Of a stretch of 64,000 bases of DNA, positions 45,575 to 54,072 are shown piece after piece. The notes beneath the pieces were generated by a model. The model was given only the letters and a program-made list of their open reading frames with translations, was not told the origin of the DNA and did no database searches. A program made the translations under genes and the position numbers. How positions within the stretch are numbered: position 1 is the stretch's first letter; each line of letters begins with the position of its first letter. Source of the DNA: Microbispora bryophytorum (lineage in GTDB: Bacteria > Actinomycetota > Actinomycetes > Streptosporangiales > Streptosporangiaceae); contig NZ_VIRL01000010.1 in NCBI RefSeq assembly GCF_006874465.1, forward strand, positions 1 through 64,000, in the 5' to 3' direction.

Positions 45575-47638
45575 ATGAGCCGAGTGCCGTACCCGCCAGC
45601 CCGCCGTGACGACATCGTCGACGATCTCCACGGAACGCCCGTCCCCGACCCGTACCGGTGGCTGGAGGATCCGGACGATCCGGCGACGAAGGAGTGGCTG
45701 GACGCGCAGGAGACCCTGTTCCGGTCCGCCGAGCTCGAAGGGCGCGACCACTTCCGCGAGCGCATCGCCGAACTGCTGCGGTCCGGGTCGGTGGGGACAC
45801 CGTCCTGGCGCGGCGAGCGCCGCTTCTTCACCCGCCGGGCCCCCGACCAGGAGCACCCGGTCCTGTACGTCGCGGACGCAGACGGCGAGCGCGTGCTGCT
45901 CGATCCCACCGCCCTCGACCCCTCGGGCCTGACCACGCTCGACTCCTACCAGCCGGACAAGGAGGGCAACCGGCTGGCGTACCAGATCTCGGTCGGCGGT
46001 GACGAGGAGTCGCGCCTGTACGTCGTCGACGTGACGACCGGAGAAATCGTCGAGGGGCCGATCGACCGCTGCCGCTACTCCCCCGTGGCCTGGCTGCCCG
46101 GCGGCGAGGCGTTCTACTACGTGCGAAGGCTGGCGCCCTCGCTGGTCCCGGCCGATGAGGAGCAGTTCCACCGCCGTGTCTACCTGCACCGTGTCGGCGC
46201 CTCCCCCGACGACGACGTGCTGATCTTCGGCGACGGCCTGGAGAAGACCAACTACTACGGAGTGTCGGTCTCGCTCGACGGCAGACGGCTGTCGATCTCC
46301 GCCTCACGGGGGACCGCCCCGCGCAACGACCTGTGGGTGGCCGACCTGGACGCCTCCTCATTGGAGGCGCCGGAACTGGTCACCGTGCAGCAGGACGTCG
46401 ACGCCCAGACCGGGCTCCACTTCGGCCGCGACGGGCGGCTCTACGTCTTCACCGACCTCGACGCCCCGCGCGGGCGGGTCTGCGTCACCTCTCCGGAGAC
46501 GCCCGGCCCCGAGCACTGGCGCGACCTCGTTCCCGAGGACGCCGAGGCGGTGCTGTCCGACTTCGCGATCCTCGACGGCATGGCCGAGCCGATCCTGCTC
46601 GTCGGCTGGACCCGGCACGCGATCGGCGAGATCTCCGTCCACGCCCTGGAGACCGGCGAGCGGATCGGCGAGGTCCCGCTGCCGGGGCTCGGCTCGATCG
46701 GGGGGATCTTCGAGCGTCCGGAGGGCGGGCACGAGGCCTGGTTCAGCTACACCGACGGCATCACCCCGACCGCGGTCTACCACTACGACGCGCTGACCGG
46801 CGAGACCTCCCTCTGGGAGGCGCCTCCCGGTGCGGTGGAGGTGCCCGAGGCGACGACCGAGCAGGTGGTCTACCGGTCCAAGGACGGCACCGAGGTGCAC
46901 ATGCTGGTTACCGCACGCCCCGGCTCCGGGCCCCGTCCCACCATCCTGTACGGCTACGGCGGCTTCGGGGTCCCGATGAACCCCGGGTTCTCCGCCACGA
47001 CGCTGGCGTGGGTCGAGGCGGGCGGCGTCTACGCGGTCGCCCAGCTTCGCGGCGGCGGCGAGGAGGGCGAGCAGTGGCACCGGGACGGCATGCTCGGCAA
47101 CAAGCAGAATGTCTTCGACGACCTGCACGCCGCGGCCGAGCACCTCATCGCCACCGGCGTCACCAGCCCGGACCGGCTCGCCATCTCCGGCGGCTCCAAC
47201 GGCGGCCTGCTCGTCGGCGCGGCGCTCACCCAGCGCCCCGACCTGTACGCGGCCGTCGTCTGCCTGGCCCCGCTGCTCGACATGATCCGCTATGAGAAGT
47301 TCGGCCTCGGGGCGACCTGGAACGTCGAGTACGGCTCGGCCGACGTGCCGGAGGAGTTCGCCTGGCTGTGGGGCTACTCGCCCTACCACCACGTGCGCGA
47401 GGGGGTGTCCTACCCGGCCACGCTGTTCGCCGTGTTCGCCTCCGACACCCGCGTCCACCCGCTGCACGCGTGGAAGATGGCGGCGGCCCTGCAGCACGCG
47501 CAGGCGGGCGACCGGCCGATCCTGCTGCGCAACGAGACCGAGGTGGGGCACGGCGCCCGGTCGGTGAGCCGGTCGGTCGAGCTCTCGGCCGACCAGCTCG
47601 CGTTCGTGGCCCGGCACACCGGCCTGAAGGCCGGCTGA
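45575..47638 (+). CDS. prolyl oligopeptidase family serine peptidase (S9A)
   Basis: 687 residues. Cytosolic peptidase cutting after proline in short peptides. An N-terminal extension and seven-bladed propeller (about 75-400) precede the alpha/beta hydrolase domain. The nucleophile is in ISGGSNGGLLVGA, the aspartate in FASDTRVHPLH, and the histidine in ETEVGHGARS. The 299 bases upstream show no gene or clear promoter. Confidence 0.93.
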   Translation: MSRVPYPPARRDDIVDDLHGTPVPDPYRWLEDPDDPATKEWLDAQETLFRSAELEGRDHFRERIAELLRSGSVGTPSWRGERRFFTRRAPDQEHPVLYVADADGERVLLDPTALDPSGLTTLDSYQPDKEGNRLAYQISVGGDEESRLYVVDVTTGEIVEGPIDRCRYSPVAWLPGGEAFYYVRRLAPSLVPADEEQFHRRVYLHRVGASPDDDVLIFGDGLEKTNYYGVSVSLDGRRLSISASRGTAPRNDLWVADLDASSLEAPELVTVQQDVDAQTGLHFGRDGRLYVFTDLDAPRGRVCVTSPETPGPEHWRDLVPEDAEAVLSDFAILDGMAEPILLVGWTRHAIGEISVHALETGERIGEVPLPGLGSIGGIFERPEGGHEAWFSYTDGITPTAVYHYDALTGETSLWEAPPGAVEVPEATTEQVVYRSKDGTEVHMLVTARPGSGPRPTILYGYGGFGVPMNPGFSATTLAWVEAGGVYAVAQLRGGGEEGEQWHRDGMLGNKQNVFDDLHAAAEHLIATGVTSPDRLAISGGSNGGLLVGAALTQRPDLYAAVVCLAPLLDMIRYEKFGLGATWNVEYGSADVPEEFAWLWGYSPYHHVREGVSYPATLFAVFASDTRVHPLHAWKMAAALQHAQAGDRPILLRNETEVGHGARSVSRSVELSADQLAFVARHTGLKAG

Positions 47639-47648
47639 GGCGCGGAGC

Positions 47649-48497
47649 TCAGCGCGGGAAGATGACGGTCTTGTGGCCGTCCAGCAGCACGCGGTGCTCG
47701 GCGTGCCAGCGGACGGCCCGGGCCAGCGCCTGACATTCGAGGTCACGGCCGATCGCGGCGAGGTCCTCATGTGAGTGGGTGTGGTTCACCCGCGCGACCT
47801 CCTGCTCGATGATCGGCCCCTCGTCGAGGTCGGGCGTCACGTAGTGCGCCGTGGCGCCGATCACCTTCACGCCCCGGGAGTACGCCTGGTGGTACGGCTT
47901 GGCGCCCTTGAACGACGGCAGGAACGAATGGTGGATGTTGATCATGCGCCCGGCGAGCTTGGCGCACATCTCCGGTGAGATCACCTGCATGTAGCGGGCG
48001 AGCACGACCAGATCGGCCTGGTAGTGGTCGACCAGCGTGAGGATCTCCTCCTCCTGCCGCGGCTTGGTGTCCGCGGTGACCGGCAGGTGGTGGTAGTCGA
48101 CGCCGTACGACTGGGTGAGGGGACGCAGGTCGGGGTGGTTGGACGCGACGCCCACGATCTCGATGGGCAGCAGGCCCGAGCGCACCCGGTAGAGCATGTC
48201 GTTGAGGCAGTGGTCGAACCGGCTGACGAGCACCAGCGCCCGCGTCCGCACGGAGAGGTCGAAGAGCTGGAACTCCATGGCGAACTCCGACGCGAGCGAG
48301 GCGAACGCCGCTCGCAACTCGTCGACCGCGCTCCCGCCGGAGAACTGCACGCGCATGAAGAACCGCTCCTCGACCGGATCGCCGAACTGCTGGCTCTCGA
48401 TGATGTTGCAGCCCTTCCCGGCCAGCAGCCCGGAGACGGCCGCGACCACTCCGGGCCGGTCCGGGCAGGACAGGGTCAGCACAAATTCAGCGCTCAT
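47649..48497 (-). CDS. purU: formyltetrahydrofolate deformylase
   Basis: 282 residues. Hydrolyses 10-formyl-THF to THF and formate, balancing one-carbon pools. ACT domain (about 5-85, VLTLSCPDRPGVVAAVSG) followed by the formyltransferase fold with the catalytic residues in INIHHSFLPSFKGAKPYHQA and TPDLDEGPIIEQEV. The ATG at 48497 is the normal start; the frame stays open far upstream only because of the G+C content. The leader has a 15-base direct repeat. Confidence 0.95.
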   Translation of the reverse strand: MSAEFVLTLSCPDRPGVVAAVSGLLAGKGCNIIESQQFGDPVEERFFMRVQFSGGSAVDELRAAFASLASEFAMEFQLFDLSVRTRALVLVSRFDHCLNDMLYRVRSGLLPIEIVGVASNHPDLRPLTQSYGVDYHHLPVTADTKPRQEEEILTLVDHYQADLVVLARYMQVISPEMCAKLAGRMINIHHSFLPSFKGAKPYHQAYSRGVKVIGATAHYVTPDLDEGPIIEQEVARVNHTHSHEDLAAIGRDLECQALARAVRWHAEHRVLLDGHKTVIFPR

Positions 48498-48519
48498 GCT
48501 CAGATCCTCGACGGGGGAC

Positions 48520-48635
48520 GGTGTCGGCTTCAAGGGTGTCGGCTTCAAGGGTAGGGCTAGCCGGTCGGAGAGTGCGGACAGGCGGAGGCGGGGCGGCGGA
48601 CGACCGGCTGATCGGTTTGACCGGCTGATCGGCTT
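48520..48635. repeat. short direct repeats in the purU leader
   Basis: A 15-base unit GGTGTCGGCTTCAAG occurs twice in tandem (48520-48549). A 17-base unit GACCGGCTGATCGGYTT occurs twice in tandem (48602-48635). Both lie in the gap between the TPR gene and purU and contain TTGA(A/C) strings on the minus strand. Confidence 0.6.
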
Positions 48636-48679
48636 GACCGCTGACTGGCCGCCCGCCCGCTGTGAGCGTCCCCCGCGTG

Positions 48680-50689
48680 TCAGCCCTCCTTGTCGTGCCG
48701 CTCCAGCGCCGCGCCCACGTCGGGGTCGTCGGGAGCCAGCGCCGACGCCCGGCGCAGGTCGGCCAGCGCCTCCTGGCCCCGGCCGAGCGCGTCGAGCGCG
48801 GTCGCCCGGTTGAAGTACAGGGCCGCGTCCTCGCCCAGCTCGATCGCCCTGGTCAGGTCGTCGACGGCGCCCCGCGCGTCGCCGGTCTCGAACCGCAGGG
48901 TCGCCCGGTTGGCCCAGGCCGAGGCCAGGCGCGCGTCGGCGGCCAGCGCCGCGTCGAAGGCCAGGGCGGCCTCCGCGTAGCGGCCCGCCTCGGTCTCCAG
49001 CTGCCCGAGCACGCCGTGCAGGTGCGCGTTGCCGGGGTCGAGGGCGAGCCCCGCCTCGACGTCGCGCCTGGCGGCCTCGTGCTCGCCGAGCATCTCCAGC
49101 ACACCGGCCCGGTTGACGTACGCGTCGAGAAAACCGGGGTCGAGGTCGAGCACGTGGTCGAGGTCGGCCCGGGCGCCGTCCAGGTCCGCGCCGGCCAGGC
49201 GCAGCTCCGCCCGGTTGTAGTACGCCTCGGGCAGCGGCGGGCTCACCCGAATCGCCGTCTCGTAGTCGGCCAGCGCCTCGTCCGTGCGTCCCATCTCCAG
49301 CAGCAGGTTGCCCCGGTCGAGATAGTGGTCGGGGAAGCCCGGGTCGATCGCGACGGCGCGGTCGAAGTCGGCCAGCGCCTCCTCCTTGCGGCCCGTCCGC
49401 GCGAGGAGCTGCGCGCGGTTGGCGAACAGCACCATCCGGTGCACGGGGTGGGCGTCCGGAGGGAGGTCGCGCTCGGCCAGGTCGATGGCCGAGCGCACCA
49501 GGCCGAGTGCCTCGTCGATGCGACCCTCCCGCAGCTCGATCAGCGCGCGGCCGTTCTGGTCGAACCCGAGTTTGAAGGCGCGCGTCCGCCGGTCGGGAAG
49601 CAGTGTGGAGATCGCTATCGCCTCGTTGATCCAGGCTCTGGCCCTGGCCAGGTCGCGCCGCGCCGGATCGCGGTCGCGCGCATCGAGCATCGCCGTTCCG
49701 TACGCGGCGGCGGCGTGCACGGCCGGATCGACGCTGATCCTCCGGGCCTGGTCGTACAGCTCCTGCGCGTGCGCCCGCCGGCCCAGCCCCGCCAGGGCGG
49801 TCGCGGTGCGGTGGGTGAAGCGCCACCACAGGTCGGAACCCGGCGACACCCGCCGCAGGCCGCGCGAGCCCAGCTCCACGACCGCGTGCAGGAGACCCTC
49901 GGTGACGCAGTGGTCCACCGCCGCCCACAGGGCCCGCGCCGCGGCGTCCGGGTCGCCGCCGTGCTCCAGGTGGTAGGGCACCGCGCCCAGAGCGTGCTCC
50001 GGCGCCGCGGCGTCGGCCGTCAGCTCGGCGGCGCGCCGGTCGTGCCGGCGCGCCCGTTCCTCCGGCGGCAGCGACAGGTACGCCCGGTAGGAGCGGGGGT
50101 CGTCGGAGGTGCAGTCCGAGACGACGTAGTCGTCGGGCGGACCGCCCTGGGCCGGGGCCTCCACCAGTCGCGTGGCCTCCCATTGGGGCTCCGCGGAGGC
50201 CAGGGCCAGCGTCAGATCCGGCACCCGGCGCGCCAGGACGCCCAGCAGCTCGCGGTCGGCCGGATCCGCCTCGTGCAGGTTGTCGACCAGCAGCGTCCGC
50301 GGCCCGTCGAGGCAGTCGCGGACGAACTCGGCGATCCCGTTGGCGATCCGCAGCGTGCGGCGCGGCGCGGGCACGAGGATCCGCTCGTCCTCCGTCAGGC
50401 GGGCCTCGACGGTCTGCCGCCGCGCCGGCACCAGAGGGCGCAGGCTGGGAGCGACGGCGCGGATCTCGATGTCGTGTTCCGCCACCAGGCCCGGGGAACG
50501 CTCCAGGGCGACCGGAACGAGGGCGCGCAGGATCGCGCCACCGATCGTGTACGGACCGCGTAACCGGCGGTGCCCGTTGACGACGGGCGCCACAGGAGGC
50601 GGCACCTCCAGGACAAGCGCTCGGAGGGCCGCCAGGCGGTCCCGGGAGAGATCCCCCCGGACCCAGATGTGGCTCGGGTGGTCCCTCAC
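48680..50689 (-). CDS. TPR protein with degenerate STAND/AAA-like N-terminal region
   Basis: 669 residues. About residues 1-260 look like a worn ATPase: a Walker-B-like line RTLLVDNLHEADPADRELLGVL is present, but no P-loop GxxGxGK is found where GPYTIGGAILRAL occurs. The rest (about 280-660) is a run of tetratricopeptide repeats (for example EALADFDRAVAIDPGFPDHY and GARADLDHVLDLDPGFLDAY). The GTG start overlaps the stop of a 24-codon gene (GTGA), so the two are translationally coupled. Probable scaffold or peptide-binding role; function not known. Confidence 0.82.
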   Translation of the reverse strand: MRDHPSHIWVRGDLSRDRLAALRALVLEVPPPVAPVVNGHRRLRGPYTIGGAILRALVPVALERSPGLVAEHDIEIRAVAPSLRPLVPARRQTVEARLTEDERILVPAPRRTLRIANGIAEFVRDCLDGPRTLLVDNLHEADPADRELLGVLARRVPDLTLALASAEPQWEATRLVEAPAQGGPPDDYVVSDCTSDDPRSYRAYLSLPPEERARRHDRRAAELTADAAAPEHALGAVPYHLEHGGDPDAAARALWAAVDHCVTEGLLHAVVELGSRGLRRVSPGSDLWWRFTHRTATALAGLGRRAHAQELYDQARRISVDPAVHAAAAYGTAMLDARDRDPARRDLARARAWINEAIAISTLLPDRRTRAFKLGFDQNGRALIELREGRIDEALGLVRSAIDLAERDLPPDAHPVHRMVLFANRAQLLARTGRKEEALADFDRAVAIDPGFPDHYLDRGNLLLEMGRTDEALADYETAIRVSPPLPEAYYNRAELRLAGADLDGARADLDHVLDLDPGFLDAYVNRAGVLEMLGEHEAARRDVEAGLALDPGNAHLHGVLGQLETEAGRYAEAALAFDAALAADARLASAWANRATLRFETGDARGAVDDLTRAIELGEDAALYFNRATALDALGRGQEALADLRRASALAPDDPDVGAALERHDKEG

Positions 50690-50760
50690 CCCTTGTGGAT
50701 CACGCTCGCGGTGCCGCTGAGCTTGGTCGTCCCCGGCTTACGGATAATGATCTTCTTCAT
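50686..50760 (-). CDS. putative 24-residue basic peptide, coupled to the TPR gene
   Basis: A 25-codon reading frame begins MKKIIIRKPGTT and ends SVIHKG. It has seven basic and no acidic residues, and no signal peptide. AGAGG lies 4 bases before the ATG. The TGA stop overlaps the GTG start of the TPR gene by four bases, a classic coupling arrangement. Upstream, 80 bases away, is a GNAT acetyltransferase and before it an HTH-TPR regulator on the same strand. It could be a peptide signal or the precursor of a modified peptide. Too short for domain calls, so it rests on context. Confidence 0.5.
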   Translation of the reverse strand: MKKIIIRKPGTTKLSGTASVIHKG

Positions 50761-50840
50761 CACGCCTCTTTCCCCACTCTTGTGGACAAGGCACAAGTAT
50801 TCGCAGGGATCAGCTATCCGCCAAGGGATGGAAGCATTAT

Positions 50841-51407
50841 CTATCGGGAGAAAAGCGGAGAGACTACGGCATTCAGCTGCTTCTCGATATAAATCACCAC
50901 ATTCTCACCGCGCACCTCGCGCCGCAGCTCCCGCCAGCCGGATTTGCGATAGAGCTCCAGCGCGGCGACCTGACGCAGGGTGGTGTCACCGCGCAACGTC
51001 CGGTAGCCGAGCCGGCTCGCCCGATCCTCAAGCTCCTGCGCGATCCGGGCGCCGTAGCCGCGCCGCTGATGATCGGGGTGGACCCGGAGCCGGCACATCT
51101 CCGCCGTGTCGGCGTCGATACGGCGCAGGCCGCCCATCGCCACGAGCCCCGCCCCGGACACCTCGCCCACCAGGAAGTCACCCCCCGCGGCCAGGTAGAC
51201 CTCGGTGATCCGGGGGAAGTCGTCGTCGTAGTAGACGCCGTCACCCGGCACGACGCCCACCTGGGCCAGGCCGACCTGATGGAGGGACCACACCGCGTCG
51301 AGGTCGGACCACCGGTACCGCCGGATCCTCAGCGGTGCCGTCCTGCTCTGCCCGCCCCTCACGGGATCTCCCGGCTCGAGATCTCCCGCCAGCGCGTCTC
51401 CTGCCAC
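50841..51407 (-). CDS. GNAT family N-acetyltransferase
   Basis: 188 residues. The acetyl-CoA-binding segment is MCRLRVHPDHQRRGYGARIAQELEDRA, followed by TLRQVAALELYRKSGWRELRR. The GTG at 51407 has GAGGAGGA just upstream and lies 21 bases after the stop of the HTH-TPR gene, so they share a transcript. Its substrate is unknown; the coupled peptide gene downstream is a possible target. Confidence 0.87.
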   Translation of the reverse strand: MAGDALAGDLEPGDPVRGGQSRTAPLRIRRYRWSDLDAVWSLHQVGLAQVGVVPGDGVYYDDDFPRITEVYLAAGGDFLVGEVSGAGLVAMGGLRRIDADTAEMCRLRVHPDHQRRGYGARIAQELEDRASRLGYRTLRGDTTLRQVAALELYRKSGWRELRREVRGENVVIYIEKQLNAVVSPLFSR

Positions 51408-51428
51408 ACGTCCTCCTCGGTACCCACG

Positions 51429-53018
51429 TCACCCGACGTCACGGAGCAGCTCCGGCGGGATCTCGACCCGGCTCTGCTTGATCACCTCGCAGAAGGCCTG
51501 GAGCCGGGGCGAGTCGCCGTGCTTGGCCCTGACCTCCTTCACCAGGTCGTACGCCGGTTTGAGCAGCAGGTCGGTCCGGTAGTCCTTGTCGACGAGCTCG
51601 ATGGCCTCCTGACCCAGCTTGAGCGCCGCATCGACGTCGCCGTCGATGAGCCGGCACATCGCCCGGTCGAACCGGATCAGGGTCTGGTCGAGCAGGTCCT
51701 CATCCGTGTACTTGTCGAGCGCCTGCTGCAGGACGACGTCGGCCTCCACCGTCTGCCCCAGCTTCACCAGGACGTCGCCCTGGTAGAAGTAGAGCTGCCG
51801 CTCGGTGTAGCCGAACGCCGGATCCTCCCGGTCGCTGTCGTTCATCTGCTGGAAAGCCGCCCTGGCGCGATGCAGGGCCCGCTTGGCCTGCTCGACCACC
51901 TCGTGCCGCGAGCCGTTGACACCGGCGATCTTCGCCAGCGCCCTCGCCTCGACGACGGGCGCCATGGCCCGCGCGGCACAGGGGGTGTGGCCGGCCAGGT
52001 CGCGGCTCTTCTTCGCCAGCGTGAGCGCCTCGCGCGGGTCGCCGTAGTAGAGCGGGACCAGCGCCTCCCGGGCGGTGACCCAGGCCCGCAGGGCCCGATC
52101 GCCGGTCTCATCCGCCGCCATCCGGCCCGTACGGAAGAACGACCGGGCCATCCGCTGGTCCCCGAGGTCGATCATGATCATCCCCGAGAGCCCGGCGAGC
52201 TGGGCGGCCATCCGGCACAGCCGCTCCTGCACGTCGATGGGCTGCCGTCGGTCCAGGGCCTTGCGCACAGCGGTGAACTCCAGCATGACGTCGCAGAGCA
52301 GCCGTACGGGCGGGGTGTTCATGTACTGCCGCCCGAAGCCGAATGTGGCCTGCTCCCACTGGTCCAGCATCGCCGGCGAGACGGTGGCCATGACCATCGT
52401 CTCGTCCATGCGCCGGCGGAGGTTCTCCACCGCGCCGAGCACCTCTTCGTTGAGCTCCTTGAGCCCAGCCGCCCCGACGGTGCCGCCGGCGAGGAGCCTC
52501 AACAGCGTCCTCCGTAGCACGTTCTCGTCCTCCTCGCCCCCGTCCACCGGATGGGTGCCGCCGCCCGACGGGGCCGGCGCGCCCCACGGAGCGGGTGAAG
52601 TGATGGGTCTGTCCTGTTCAGGAGCACCGCCACCTGATTCGGCCAGGTGTCCGTGGCCGCAGATGCACGGGCTTTCGAACCCCAGGGCCGGGGGTTCCAC
52701 CCGGTAGACCGAGCACAGGTAGTGGAGATACTCCGGGCCGGGCCGCTTCATGCCCGACTCGTACGCGGACAGTAGCGTCTCGCCGATGCCGGGGACGGCC
52801 TTTCCGTCTCTCTCGAAGAGCGCACGCACCTGCTCGATCACGTCGGCGAGCGCCACACCGTGTGAGAGGCGATGCGCCTTGATCCGAGTCGTGCCGAACT
52901 GCGCTCCACAGTCGTCGTGGATCTCCTTGGCGATCTCGGCCAGGCTGCGCCCGGCTGCCAGGCCTCGCGCCCGGATCCGGCGCGCGGTCTCCGTCTCTCT
53001 GTGTTGCCTGCCGGACAT
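51429..53018 (-). CDS. helix-turn-helix regulator with TPR domain
   Basis: 529 residues. N-terminal DNA-binding part (about 1-110; IGETLLSAYESGMKRPGPEYLHYLCSVYRV) has a helix-turn-helix of the Cro/XRE kind, followed by a proline-rich linker (about 125-160) with a possible metal-binding CICGHGH. The C-terminal 340 residues are helical repeats of TPR type (YYGDPREALTLAKKSRDLAG; EADVVLQQALDKYTDEDLL). The arrangement recalls peptide-responsive RRNPP regulators, but this larger form is typical of actinomycetes. First gene of the operon with GNAT, peptide and TPR protein. Start at 53018, GAGAGGGG upstream. Confidence 0.88.
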   Translation of the reverse strand: MSGRQHRETETARRIRARGLAAGRSLAEIAKEIHDDCGAQFGTTRIKAHRLSHGVALADVIEQVRALFERDGKAVPGIGETLLSAYESGMKRPGPEYLHYLCSVYRVEPPALGFESPCICGHGHLAESGGGAPEQDRPITSPAPWGAPAPSGGGTHPVDGGEEDENVLRRTLLRLLAGGTVGAAGLKELNEEVLGAVENLRRRMDETMVMATVSPAMLDQWEQATFGFGRQYMNTPPVRLLCDVMLEFTAVRKALDRRQPIDVQERLCRMAAQLAGLSGMIMIDLGDQRMARSFFRTGRMAADETGDRALRAWVTAREALVPLYYGDPREALTLAKKSRDLAGHTPCAARAMAPVVEARALAKIAGVNGSRHEVVEQAKRALHRARAAFQQMNDSDREDPAFGYTERQLYFYQGDVLVKLGQTVEADVVLQQALDKYTDEDLLDQTLIRFDRAMCRLIDGDVDAALKLGQEAIELVDKDYRTDLLLKPAYDLVKEVRAKHGDSPRLQAFCEVIKQSRVEIPPELLRDVG

Positions 53019-53354
53019 CCCGGCCCCTCTCTCGTGGCCGGCCGCACTCGCAGCCCGTGGTCTCGAGCGGTCCTCACCTCGTGACGGAGAGTGACTTACT
53101 CGTCGCGCTCCGACCACACCATAATGATGGACCATAGTTGGCGCGGCCAAGCCCCCAACTTGAACGCGCCGACTAAGGATCGTCCCCCGATAGGGGTTTT
53201 CTTTCAACTGACACGGGTTTTCCTCCACCACAGCGGCTTGTCGCCCTCGTTGACCCGAGCACTTCTGTGAGCCATCTTTGGCGCACCAGAGTGAACAGGC
53301 GGAGACGGAAAGTACACATTCCATCCGCGAACGGGAAATGAAGGAGGACCTACG
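53019..53354. promoter_or_regulatory. divergent promoter region
   Basis: 335 bases between the HTH-TPR gene and a small gene on the other strand, with lower G+C than the flanks. It contains the direct repeat ACCATAATG/ACCATAGTT (around 53117-53140) near the regulator start and TTGAAC ... TAAGGAT strings for the plus strand (around 53160-53180). No gene seen. It probably holds both promoters and the regulator's own sites. Confidence 0.45.
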
Positions 53355-53615
53355 GTGGGGGAGGACGATTTCCGGCATCTGGAACATTTGGTGGCCGAAC
53401 TTGATGCGCGGGGCCTGCTCGCGCGAGTCGTTCGCACCCCGTCGGGCCGCGCCTACGTACGCGTGATCAATCCCGACGCGACGAGCCTCACGGAGAACGT
53501 CGTCTGCCAGGCGGCCGACTACTGGTGGTCCTGGGGTGAACGGATGCACCGGGCCGACGACCCCGCCGGAGCGGCCACGAAGGTGGCCCGCGTGCTTGCC
53601 GCGGTGAGCGAGTAG
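53355..53615 (+). CDS. hypothetical protein, 86 residues
   Basis: Small soluble protein with FRHLEHLVAELDARGLLARVV, VINPDATSLTENVVCQAADYWWSWGERMH and a helical end. It has AAGGAGG 7 bases before the GTG start. Small proteins of this type often lie divergent to HTH-TPR regulators in actinomycetes, so it may be a target or partner of the regulator. No known function. Confidence 0.75.
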   Translation: MGEDDFRHLEHLVAELDARGLLARVVRTPSGRAYVRVINPDATSLTENVVCQAADYWWSWGERMHRADDPAGAATKVARVLAAVSE

Positions 53616-54072
53616 GGGAAGGCGGCGGCCCGGGTGACGGTGAAGTCGCCGTGGCCGCCGCATCCACCGCGGCCTCAGGGGGCGGGCAGGACGCCCGGTG
53701 CGGAGCGTGGCCGTCGTGCCGCCCCGGCGCGACGGCTGTGCTGCGGCGTCCCGCCCGCCCCGACCCCGTCCGCGTCCCGCGGGCGGGCCGACCGGCTCGC
53801 CGGTCGGCATCGACCGCCGTCCGGCCCCGTCGAGCAGGTGGGGCCGGACGGTGATCGAGGGGATCCCCGCTTGGAGAACGGCGCCGGGCGCGCTTCCGGG
53901 TGCGCGCCCGCGCCCTGCCACACCGTCACTGGAGCGTGTCCGGTCCGCCCTCCGCGGCCCCGGACGGGACGCGTTCCCGTCTTCCCCGGCGATGTGACGG
54001 AGGCCGGATCAGTCGGCAGTATTGGCTACGTTCATGACCTGCCGTTGAACCGATCCAAGGGGGATCCACCTC
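53616..54072. other. intergenic stretch without recognised gene
   Basis: 457 bases, very G+C-rich in the first 300. An open frame (53634-54161) overlaps the MscS gene and looks like chance. The last 60 bases contain a plausible promoter and the AAGGGGGA ribosome-binding site of the MscS gene. Confidence 0.5.

Noticed and set aside
47649-50183. 844-codon open frame covering purU and most of the TPR gene
   Set aside because: Only the last 282 codons (purU) are real. The rest is the wrong-frame shadow of the TPR gene, rich in Arg, Gly and Ala.
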